DNA from: Limnephilus marmoratus
Taxonomy: Eukaryota; Arthropoda; Insecta; Trichoptera; Limnephilidae
NCBI GenBank assembly: GCA_917880885.1
Contig: OU862909.1
Span: 32,238,405 to 32,302,404, forward strand
Direction: 5' to 3'
Length of the DNA: 64,000 nucleotides
Shown here: positions 18,859 through 29,100 of the stretch, piece by piece
Layout of the letters: each line of letters begins with the position of its first letter
How positions within the stretch are numbered: position 1 is the first letter of the stretch
Notes under the pieces: model-generated
Seen by the model: only the letters and a program-made list of their open reading frames with translations
Database searches by the model: none
Told to the model about the DNA's origin: nothing
Program-made: the position numbers and the translations under genes

Positions 18859-21734
18859 ATAATACACGTACTCCTAAACCTGACGACATCAAATCCACCT
18901 TCAATATAATGCATCAAAACGTGCAATGCATTCGAAATAAAATCTTAGAATTAGAAAACATTCTATATGAAAAAAATATCGATGTACTTTGTGTTAGCGA
19001 ACACTGGCTACAAAAGGACGAAACGACATCTATCAATTTTAATGGTTACAAATTAGGTTCGATTTTTTGTCGAGAGAGTCATATTCATGGAGGTGTCTCC
19101 ATTTACTTAAACGAAAACATTATATTTAAAGAACTAGAATTTGTTAAACAAATAACAAAAGAATTTGTATTTGAATGTGTTGGTATTGAAATTCCAAAAC
19201 TTAAAATGATAATTTGTACAATTTACTATAATGACTCTGATATTAATATTTTTTTTGAACAACTTGAACTTTTACTAAACAAAATTTGCAAAAACAACAA
19301 AAAACAAATAATACTCTGCGGTGACTTAAATATTGATACAAGCTACAAGAACAAAAACGCAGACTCACTCAAAAACACATTAAAATCTCACAACATACGC
19401 TTGATTATTGATAAACCTACTCGTATACAAGGAAACAAAAAAAGTATAATTGATCATATAGGTACAAATATACCAAAAAGCTCTTACACATGGGAAGTCA
19501 CAGAATTAGCTGTATCAGATCACATGGCACAGTTAATGCACGTAAAAACAGAATATAATATAAACCAAACGTGGTATACAAAAAAACAATTATTTAACAC
19601 AGAAAACACTAACATTTTTAACAATTACTTATCATGTATATGTTGGGAACCACTGAAATCCTTTGAATCCATTAATGATAGCTACGAATACTTCATTAAT
19701 GAAATAAATAATGGTATGAAGCTTTGTTTCCCATTTAAACTGTATAAATATCCCCAAAAACGCAAAATAAATTGGGTAACGACTGGTATTAAGATATCTA
19801 TTAGACAAAAAAGACATCTGTACATGAAACAAAAAAACACAAATGACCTCACAATCATAAACAATTACAAACATTACAAAAAAATTCTTAGTAAAGTAAA
19901 ACAGGTAGCTAAACGGAATTATAATAGTAAACGAATTCAAAACGCGCAAAATAAAACCAAAACATCGTGGAACATAATAAAAGAGAACTCAAATAATTCT
20001 AATTCTAAAAGTAAACCAAAAATCTGTCTTAAAATCAATGATACCCTGGTATCAGAACCAAAAAACATTGCAAATGAATTTAACATTTTCTTTGCACCAC
20101 CGCCAACACCACAAAACACATCTCTACATCCACAATCTGCCAAAACAGTCGAAAACAAACAGTCGCGATCATTCTTCATAACGCCTGTAAACAGGGAGGA
20201 AATTATTAAAATCATCGTAAAACTGAAAAATAAAAGCAGTGTTGGCACTGACAAAATCCCTATAAAAATTATAAAAGCATGTGCAGAAGCGTTAAGTTAC
20301 CCGTTGGAAATATTAATTAACAAATCTTTCGAATCAGGAACCTTCCCAGAACAATTAAAACAATCTATTATTGTACCTTTGTATAAGAAGGGTTCTAAAC
20401 AGGAAATCTCAAACTACAGACCGATATCCTTATTACCAAACTTTTCAAAAATATTTGAAAGAGCCATGTACAATCGCATTTATAACTTTCTCGAAAACTT
20501 TGAGATAATATGTCCACAACAATTTGGATTCCGTAAAGGCCGTTCAACAACACAGGCAGTATTCAATTTTTTGAACAAAATTCTAGAAAATATTAATGTT
20601 AGTAAAAAAACCGTAGGTATCTTTCTCGACCTCTCAAAAGCATTCGACAATGTTGATCATGAGCTTCTTCTAATTAAACTTGAACATGTAGGTATTAGAG
20701 GATTAGCATTAAAATGGTTTGAATCGTACTTAAAAAATCGTCAGCAGAAAGTTCAAATTTCAAATATCGATGAAAAAAGGGTCCAGTACATGGTAGAATC
20801 CAAATGGAGAAAAATAAACAAGGGTGTGCCACAAGGAAGCATTCTTGGGCCTCTCCTCTTCCTTATCTATATAAACGAACTTCCAATAATTGCTGGCACA
20901 GAATGTTCAATGTTCGCTGATGACACAGCTTTGTTGTTTGAATGTAATGGAGACGTTGACGAATTTAACAAACAAGTTAACGAGACTTGCCAATTAATAG
21001 CAAACTGGCTGTTATCGCAACATCTATCACTCAACACAAACAAAACCCAAATTTTAAAATTTTGTCCAGTGCAAGCTACACCAATAAATATAAATGTAAA
21101 CATTAATAATAATATTATCGAACCTTCCCAAACCTGTTCACTACTGGGAATAGAATTAGATGTAAACATAAACTGGAAAGAACATGTCTCAAAAATTGTA
21201 GCAAAAATCAGTAGTTTTTCTTATGTTCTGGGTACCTTGAGAAAAATATTGAACACCGAATCAGTAATAGCCGCATACTATGGTTATGTATATTCAATAA
21301 TAAAATACGGTATTATTTTTTGGGGAAACTCGGTAAACGCCAAAGATGTCTTCATCATACAAAAGAGATGCATAAGAAAAATTACAAACTCTGGTTGTTT
21401 AGATTCATGTAGACCTATGTTTAAAAATCTGAAAATTCTGACAGTCACAGACATATATATAATGGAGTTATGCATGTTAGTGCGATCATCTACAGAAAAT
21501 TTCCCACTAAAAAATTCAACACATAAATACGCTACAAGGCTCACAGAAAACTTACTAATACCAAAAGCAAACAAAACAATATTCCAAAAAGGACCATACT
21601 ACATGGCCATTAAAGTATATAACAACCTTCCACATAACATCAAACAAATACAAGATACACACAAATTCAAATCGTCACTAAACACTTTCCTTGTTAATAA
21701 ATGTCACTACACGTTGAGTGAATACCTCACGTAA
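18855..21734 (+). CDS. Non-LTR retrotransposon ORF2: AP endonuclease-reverse transcriptase
   Basis: This 959-residue polyprotein copies element RNA into nicked chromosomal DNA. The N-terminal APE-like endonuclease shows HQNVQ (near residue 20), the catalytic Glu in CVSEHW (near 49), LCGDLNID (near 156) and the terminal SDH (near 223). The reverse transcriptase follows with VPLYKKG, NYRPISLLPNFSKIFE, QFGFRKGRSTTQA, GIFLDLSKAFDNVDHE, KGVPQGSILGPLLF (near 655) and the catalytic FADDTALL (near 688). After it is a connection region typical of these elements. There are no stops or frameshifts, so the enzyme could be active. Start chosen because the ATG overlaps the upstream stop and leaves the whole endonuclease fold. 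Codon use is strongly AT-biased, like the flanks. Confidence 0.92.
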   Translation: MNNTRTPKPDDIKSTFNIMHQNVQCIRNKILELENILYEKNIDVLCVSEHWLQKDETTSINFNGYKLGSIFCRESHIHGGVSIYLNENIIFKELEFVKQITKEFVFECVGIEIPKLKMIICTIYYNDSDINIFFEQLELLLNKICKNNKKQIILCGDLNIDTSYKNKNADSLKNTLKSHNIRLIIDKPTRIQGNKKSIIDHIGTNIPKSSYTWEVTELAVSDHMAQLMHVKTEYNINQTWYTKKQLFNTENTNIFNNYLSCICWEPLKSFESINDSYEYFINEINNGMKLCFPFKLYKYPQKRKINWVTTGIKISIRQKRHLYMKQKNTNDLTIINNYKHYKKILSKVKQVAKRNYNSKRIQNAQNKTKTSWNIIKENSNNSNSKSKPKICLKINDTLVSEPKNIANEFNIFFAPPPTPQNTSLHPQSAKTVENKQSRSFFITPVNREEIIKIIVKLKNKSSVGTDKIPIKIIKACAEALSYPLEILINKSFESGTFPEQLKQSIIVPLYKKGSKQEISNYRPISLLPNFSKIFERAMYNRIYNFLENFEIICPQQFGFRKGRSTTQAVFNFLNKILENINVSKKTVGIFLDLSKAFDNVDHELLLIKLEHVGIRGLALKWFESYLKNRQQKVQISNIDEKRVQYMVESKWRKINKGVPQGSILGPLLFLIYINELPIIAGTECSMFADDTALLFECNGDVDEFNKQVNETCQLIANWLLSQHLSLNTNKTQILKFCPVQATPININVNINNNIIEPSQTCSLLGIELDVNINWKEHVSKIVAKISSFSYVLGTLRKILNTESVIAAYYGYVYSIIKYGIIFWGNSVNAKDVFIIQKRCIRKITNSGCLDSCRPMFKNLKILTVTDIYIMELCMLVRSSTENFPLKNSTHKYATRLTENLLIPKANKTIFQKGPYYMAIKVYNNLPHNIKQIQDTHKFKSSLNTFLVNKCHYTLSEYLT

Positions 21735-21966
21735 ATGAAACGCCTATTTTTATTGGTATATATATTTGTATTTTTTTTTAAATTTTTTCATTGGTATATT
21801 GTTATTTTATCTGTATAAACATTGTAATTATAATAAAACAAAGAATATTGTATAAACATTGTAATTAAATAAATGTGGTTAGCTGGAAGAAATGGGGTCT
21901 ACCCATAAGCTACACCTTTTGTAATTTTCATTTTACAATAAATATTTTTTGATTTTGATTTTGATT

Positions 21967-22387
21967 TTATTCTAAAAGCTATCGGAAAGAGTGATAAATA
22001 CAAAAAAAAAACTGAAAAGTAAAAAAGGCAAGAGGCTGAGGAAAAAGCTTTAATAGCTAGATAATCAAATAATGTACTTTTGAGTGCAATAATTCTTTTC
22101 ATTTTGTAGTTAAAGTTATGATTGTTTTTATTACGTAAAAGAAATTTACAATATAAAACTTAAAGGTTATATAAATGAGTATAGTTTTTGGTTATTTTAT
22201 GCTTAAAAAAATTAATAATGTAACTTACATTATAGTAAGTCTAAACTATAAAAAAAGTTCAGTTTTGTTGCTTAAGATTTAAGAAGACTGAATTTAGTTT
22301 ATATTATATTAAGAGATATTTTGTTGTTTAAATGGCTACTGATAAAAATTTAAAGATAGGTATAACTTGGAATTTACGGTAATTTAC
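21967..22387. other. AT-rich spacer between two retroelements
   Basis: Nothing recognised other than the start of the next truncated reverse transcriptase. Confidence 0.4.
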
Positions 22388-23406
22388 TAAATTGGTTTGC
22401 TAGTTATTTGTTCGAAAGAATTCTTAGTGTAAAAATAAATGGCGCAAATTCATATGAATTTATAGCGACAAGTGGAGTGCCTCAAGGCTCTCATTTAGGG
22501 CCCATTTTGTTTATAATATTCATAAATGATATTGTTGATGTATTTACTGATATAAACGTTCTACTGTTTGCAGATGACATGAAACTATATAAAGAAATTA
22601 ACCACATTAATGATTGCATTACACTACAAACTAACTTGAGATATCTTTTTGAATGGTGCTCTGTCAACAAACTAGCATTGAACATAAATAAATGTCAGTT
22701 CATTCATTTTTCCAAAATAAATAATCCAATATTATTTCAGTATACATTAAATGGTGAAAATTTAAATTGTGTTAGTGAAATTATTGATCTAGGCATTATA
22801 TTCGACAGTAAACTCACCTTTGTATGTCATATTAATAATATTATCAATAAGGCTCTTAAGACTCTTGGTTTTGTGTTGAGAGCTGCAAAAGACTTCAATA
22901 ATTTGGGCACATTTATCATGTTATATAAAACCCTTGTCAGATGCCAACTTGAGTATAACTCTACTTTATGGTCTCCCTTTTACAATATTCATTCAGAAAA
23001 CATTGAAAAGATTCAACGTAAGTTTCTAAGGTTTATTAACTATAAATTGCATATTCCTATACAAAATATTGATTACAATTACCTCCTCGATAAAATATCA
23101 CTATTGAAACTTTCGGAAAGAAGAATTAGCACAGATTTGATACTATTACATAAAATACTGCATTACAAAATTGACTGTCCTGAATTACTTCAATTTATCA
23201 ATATCCATGTTCCCAAAAAATCATGCCGACATTTATTACCCTTTTACTTCAATAACACCAAGACACTAGCTTATCAAAATTCTCCTATTCCGAGACTTCA
23301 CAGTCTCGGAAATAAATATTCTAATTTGGGCGATATATTCCATATTAAAACTAATCGGTATAAATATTGTATATTTTCTCACTTTTATTCTTTAAGACAC
23401 AAATAG
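22388..23406 (+). pseudogene. 5'-truncated non-LTR reverse transcriptase
   Basis: The open frame begins inside the RT domain (WFASYLFERILSVKINGA), with SGVPQGSHLGPILFIIFIND and the catalytic LLFADDMKLY. The thumb and connection region follow, with YKTLVRCQLEYNSTLWSP and a tail ending near residue 332. No stop interrupts the remaining 340 codons. The endonuclease and RT fingers are gone, as expected for target-primed 5' truncation. The sequence differs from the 959-residue ORF2, so it belongs to another family. The short RT relic at 52672-52805 looks related (LGFILR, then a Tyr/Leu-rich segment). Confidence 0.85.
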
Positions 23407-23494
23407 ACCTATGTACCTACCAAATAACTTCTGTGCTACTACTGTATTGTTTGGAAGAATCTCTTAAATTCAATTATATGCATGAGGATTCTTA

Positions 23495-24485
23495 AGGTAA
23501 GGCCACACTGAGCCCACGCAACGCCACGCCACGTGGGTAGACGTCACCATTTCCATATCTGGACTGCTTACCATCCACACATTTTCTATGGAAACGGGTG
23601 CTTTAGAAACATACTAGCCCCACGCAATGCAAACCGACGCCCCCTACGCTACGTGGACCTGCCGCAGCCAGATCGGCGTGGGCCATGTGGAAGGTGGAGG
23701 GGGTATGGTCACGCCTACTACGAGATGATTTTACATCTTTTTGGTGTTATCTGAGCATCTAACGTTGTTTCGCTATATCTATGGTTGTTTTTTTGACAGA
23801 TATTATTAAAAAATGGATGACGAACGGTTTATTGAAGCTTTTAGACGGCACGAAGTTATTTATAAAATCAAATTACAGGATTATAGAGATTCTGCATACG
23901 CAGTGCAACTTAGGAAGAAATTTCAGCCATTTATGGCATGATTTTCAATATTATACCCCTATAATGAATGTCAATCAAACTTTAGATCTTTCTCTGGTCC
24001 CAATTGACTTTCGAAGATGTGTGTTTTCTTTTTTTATGTCATATTCAATAATTCAATTATGCTGTGAAGCTCTTCAAATACCACTTTACTCATACGGAAG
24101 TACATGAAGAATCGTCCGTCATCAGATTCTAGTTCCTTTACTAAAGTATGGAACTCTCCAAACATTTGTCTTTGTTTGTTAATGTTGTGGACCCAAATAC
24201 TTCTCACTTTTTTTCTTTTTACGAGAATATTGATTTAACAATAATAATCGTAGCAAATCATCTTCAAATTCACTTTCAAGATATGGCAAAGCTGTCATCT
24301 GCTAAGAGAATCACATAAACATAACCTAAAAAATAAATGTCAAATGTGTCAAATCAAACGCGCCTGCGCACAACCACAGACCCCTTGTCACGTGGTCACA
24401 GCGACGCGTACGTACGTCTGGCCAGTGTGAACGGTACAGGAACGTTGCGTGGCGTTGCGTCTGCTCAGTATGATCCTTGCTTTAG
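23495..24485 (+). mobile_element. Decayed PIF/Harbinger-like element with MADF relic
   Basis: Inverted ends contain ACGCAACGCCACGC (about 23516 on plus; complement at about 24447-24461) next to CACTGAGC/GCTCAGTA. A MADF-like DNA-binding segment, MDDERFIEALRRHEVIY followed by DYRDSAYAVQLRKK, starts at 23814 and soon loses its frame. MADF proteins accompany Harbinger transposases in animals; no DDE transposase is seen. Confidence 0.6.
23814..24107 (+). pseudogene. MADF-domain protein relic
   Basis: The first 40 residues keep the MADF pattern (acidic FIE..RRHEVIY, then DYRDSAYA) and the frame then shifts. It lies inside the Harbinger-like element at 23495-24485. Confidence 0.6.
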
Positions 24486-24546
24486 TTTCTGTTTATATTT
24501 TTATCTATGTATTTTGTTTTGTGTTTTGTTTTGTGCTTTGTTGCAA

Positions 24547-25182
24547 CCATAGACATCCAAATGGATAGACAAGCAGTTACAGATGAGGGGTAAAACCAAA
24601 CTATGGAGAGCGGAAGAGGGGAAAGATGACTGTCATTCGTTGAACAATCAATCTGACAGTATATAGGCATCTCGCATTACAATATCACCATTTAGTTCTT
24701 AAAAGCAAAATCTGCTTTGAATGAATAGACCTTTTTACATGGGAGCGCGAATTGCTTGCCACGTTCAAAACTTATTTGCTAAGGCCAAATGCTCGCCCCA
24801 AAAAGACTCGCGCCAATACACATATCAATATTTTCTTGCCGTGTTTAGTTAAAACACTTTTACAAATGTTTCATAATTTACTTACCCCTGTAACCAGCGA
24901 CGAGCACATTGGAGTACCGCCCACATTCGCTATGTGCATATTGATAGGTAGATATATTGTATAGCACAAGCTGCCGTTATTTCGTTAAATGTATGGATGT
25001 CAGCTTCTCGCTGTTCACGGCAAGAATGATGACGTCACACATTTTAGATTCAAGCGAGGCTATATCCCCTCCCCATGGAGCGAGCCGGTTCCAAGGAGGA
25101 GCTACAGCCGGCGCCATGTGGAGGGGGAAATAATACGTTTTTATCACTTAGGGCAGGTCCAGATATATTCATATGTCCGTGG
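24547..25182 (+). mobile_element. ~0.63-kb element with 6-bp TSD, copy 1
   Basis: Terminal inverted repeats begin CCATAGACAT and end ATATGTCCGTGG; the flanks are TTGCAA at 24541-24546 and 25183-25188. The copy at 40143-40764 is inverted, similar throughout (for example ATGATGACGTCACA and TTTCCCCCTCC blocks), and has GAACAA on each side. Non-coding. Confidence 0.8.
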
Positions 25183-25624
25183 TTGCAATGTTTTCTGTCA
25201 TTATCTTCATATTTTCTTTATTGTTTAAATTTTTAAGTATTTACTTTGATACAAATAGTTTGTAAAAAATTTATAAGAAAAGCCCACTAGGGCGTGTAAT
25301 AAATAATAAATAAATAAATAAATAATTATTATTGAGTTAAAGAGTTACCTCAAAAATTTTAAGACTGAATACGAAAATGGTCTCAGTACTTTTAAGATTT
25401 TTGTTAAAAAAATTATTTGAATTTTGTTAGGCTTAATATTTTAATAAGGTTTTGTTTTCATAACAAAGTATAATAATAATAATTAGTTTTTTTTTTATTT
25501 TAAAAATAAAAAAATTCTAACTGATTATCAAAACAATTTGTAACAAACTGTAATAAGATTCTGTTTTGTTAGGTACATTTATAATGATGATAAAACATGA
25601 CTAAATTTAATTTGAAAATAAATA

Positions 25625-25960
25625 AAAGGGTGATTTGAACGCCATTTGATTTTGAAACGCCTCCATGTTCCCTTGATCAAATCCTAAATAAGGCTTTAAG
25701 GCACCGTGACTTTTTGGTCAGGAAAAAATTTCGAGAAAAACGCATTCAAAATTAATTTTGCTCAACATACAAACTGTTTCACATAAAATGCCCTATCTCT
25801 GTCAATTTTTCGAATTTCTTTAAAACATTTGGTAAGAGCATTATTAACAAATGCTTCTTTCAGAAAATGAAATAAAAAATTACAATTTTTTTTTTACTGT
25901 GTCCCGGTGTCAAGTCATGTTTAGAATTTGATCAAGGGAACATGGAGGCGTTTGGAGGCC
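25625..25960. repeat. Foldback repeat
   Basis: AACGCCTCCATGTTCCCTTG near 25658 returns inverted near 25930-25960 as GGGAACATGGAGGCGTTT. A hAT-like GGCCC...GGGCCTC region follows to 26070. The preceding stretch 25189-25624 is AT-rich with no gene. Confidence 0.75.
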
Positions 25961-26134
25961 CCACAGGACCAGAGGCCCGTGTGAACTGAATAAAAAGCTT
26001 GTAAAATTACATCAACTTCTTCAACTAGGGAGGCCCTCATTCAGCTTTGCCGCCCCGGGCCTCTGACGGGCTTAGTCCGCAACTGATATGAGTTAAAGTA
26101 TATTATCTAAAAGAAATTTTAAATACTCAGTATA

Positions 26135-26153
26135 TTTTGCAGGTGCTTCCAGA
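26135..26153 (+). promoter_or_regulatory. Probable 5'UTR splice acceptor of LACTB2
   Basis: TATATTTTGCAG ending at 26142, eleven bases before the LACTB2 ATG, looks like a 3' splice site, suggesting an untranslated first exon further upstream. Confidence 0.4.
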
Positions 26154-29100
26154 ATGGCTGCTATTATTCCAGTTATTACCAAACTCTCATCCAGAGTAAT
26201 TAGGATTTTAGGATGTAACCCTGGCCCCATGACTCTGCAGGGAACTAATACTTATCTCATTGGAACTGGCAAAAGGTAAGTATAGTACGCGCCAAACTTA
26301 AATGCTGACCTGAACTTGATACGATCCATTCTCATGCAGGTACAGTCACTTTATTGACTTTACAATGACCGTAAGCAAAAGAGAAAGATGCGCAAAACAT
26401 AAATGTGACAGAGAAAGGAATGGGCGGGGAGGCATGCATATACAGGGTGTTAAGGGACGTACTTGACTTACTTTAACCAGTGATTCCTGACATTATTTGG
26501 AGTAAAAAATGTAAATGAAATTTTGGTTTCCGGTGACATTTTTGAGGTTTTTTTTCTACAAAAACATAAAAAAATGGTAGTTGTTGAACATTTGGAGGCG
26601 GAGTAAGGAGTTCGTCGGACACCCGACTGACGACATGCGGAAGAAATTTTTTTTGTTTGATTTTGAAGAAAAAATTTTTGAAAAAAAAGTCATCAAAAAG
26701 TCACCGGAGACCAAAATTTCATTTACATTTTTTACTCCAAATAATGTCAGGAATCACTGGTTAAAGTAAGTCAAGTACGTCTCTTAACACCCTGTATAAA
26801 CTTGCCTATTGCGACGATTTCTGTATCAACATCAGGTGATAATAAAGTTTGTCGGATATTATAATTGTACTGAAATTAAATTTTAATAAATCATGCAAGT
26901 TTGTATGACTTTCTGTACATTCTATTTTTGACTATTGTGTACTTTTTCAGGCGCATTTTGCTTGATACTGGAGATGAAAATGTACCACAGTTTGTTAAAT
27001 CATTAAAGGATGTATTAAAAGATGAAAAAGTTGATTTAGAGCACGTCATAATATCACACTGGCACCATGACCACATTGGTGGAGTCAAAGACATTTTTAA
27101 AGATCTCCCTTGTAAGTCCTCACTTTGGATAGCTACATACATTATCTAGTATTTTTAACTTAATGAGTAAAACCTCAAATTGTAATAATTAATTAATTAA
27201 GATAATATTAGCGAAACTCAATCGAAAATCTGATACTGAAAAAGATACGGTCACATCTAGAACTCGAACCCAGGACCTATGATTTGCCAGGTCAGTGCTC
27301 TACCAACTAAACTAATGTGTCCCTATCCAATTTGCTCATATTTAAGAGCGTTTAACCAGCCAGCGGACGAAAATCCACATTATGTCGAAAGTTGTTCTTA
27401 CGATCGTGCAGGGCGGTTACAATGAGAAACATTAATTATTCTCCGTATCAGCTTTTTAAAATTATAACTCAATATCGAATTTATTTCAATCCAAATTAGC
27501 TTTAATTTATATCTTCATCCAAAAATGCTGAAAGGCATGATGATAAAACTATTAAAATAATGTACTTTTTGTAATTATTATTTGATTATAAGTATTTATC
27601 ATTTTTCAATAATGTCTAAATTTAATAAGAATGTTAAAAAAATCTGAAATATATTAGTTTGTAAGTGCGCAAATAAATACACAAATGGACCTATTTTCTC
27701 AAGAAACACATGTACGTACATATTTTTTAATGATTTTATTGAAACTAAAATTAAAATTCTAAAACATGCGTTTGCTAGATAATGTATTGATTTATTTTAC
27801 TGCATGATTATATTATTTGAAATGGGTGTGGTATAATACAAAATCTTTTTTGAAAATTTAACAAATCTGCCAACGACCTATGGAATAACCTTATTATACT
27901 AAAAATTAAAAAATTTTCTCAAAATTTATTACATGCGAATGCTAGATAAAAGAACAATCTTTCGAAATCCATTTATAATTTTTTGTGGAAAAGAGTCAAT
28001 ACGTCTAAAATCTGATTTGAAAATGACATATTTCTGGTTTTCTCTGGTAATAATGCCCTCTTAACTGTATCATTCTTCAACCAAGAACTATCAACATTAT
28101 CTTCATTTTCTTAAGGCATATTTTTATTGGCTGCTATCTATTATTTATATGTAGATAAATTTATCCAAGACGCTATCTAGATAGTATTTAGTTCTGGTTG
28201 AATCTTACAATCATACATAAAGATATCAGCCAATAAAAATAAGCATTAAGAAAATGTTGATAGTTCTTGGTCGAAGAATGATACTGTTGAAAATGACCGA
28301 ATTGGATGGGAACACACTAACTCAGTTGGTAGAGCACTGACTCGGAAAATCATAGGTCCTGGGTTCGAGTCCCAGATGTGACCATATCTTTTTATGATTT
28401 TCGCTAATATTGTCTTCATTAATAGGCCACTTGCATGGATTTCATAACGACTTGGAAAAAATCATGTGGATAGATCTTTTTACTAAGATTAAGAAAAAGT
28501 GAGTAAAATTGTTTAGAACTGTACAGTTTTTGTTATTTTTAAATAAATAAATCCATTATTTGGGCTCGTGACGTCACTACATGAAAATGTCCCGTCTCCG
28601 AAAATGTTCCTATTATTTTTTTAAAATTCCACACTGATTTATTTTTTTATATGGCATCACTTTGATTTCAGGCGAATTTTTGAATTCGTTCACTAGATTT
28701 ATTGTTTGTTCTCTGCGAACTTATCATTTGGTTTCACTTTTTGACAGATGCTCTGAAGAGAACCCCGTACTATGATCTACGGGGTTCTCTTCAGAACGTG
28801 CAGATGATGTCGGTACGTGTTTTAAAGGTATAATGATTATGGTGCTGATTTTAACAAAATTAAATTTTATAATATTCTTATTATTATTATAATTTACAAG
28901 TGCAAGTATATTACATTGAATTTAGTAATATAGACGCTGTTCATTATAATGATTTATGGTCAATAAGATGGATCAAGGAAAAAAAATATTTATGAGATGT
29001 AATATTTTTGGTATGCCTCGTTATTCTCCTGTGCCATTCGTGTGGAAAACATTATTTTTTTTTAAATGATTTGCGGCTATGTAATTATCGTTTTTTCACA

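Larger units (their letters stand above)
18430..21966 (+). mobile_element. Non-LTR retrotransposon with intact EN-RT ORF
   Basis: The unit includes a short upstream frame ending at 18858, a 959-codon ORF2 (18855-21734) and a 230-base 3' untranslated region ending in three to four TTTTGA repeats at about 21942-21966. The 5' boundary is uncertain; no target duplication was found. Clade looks Jockey/CR1-like by RT motifs but was not resolved. Confidence 0.8.
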
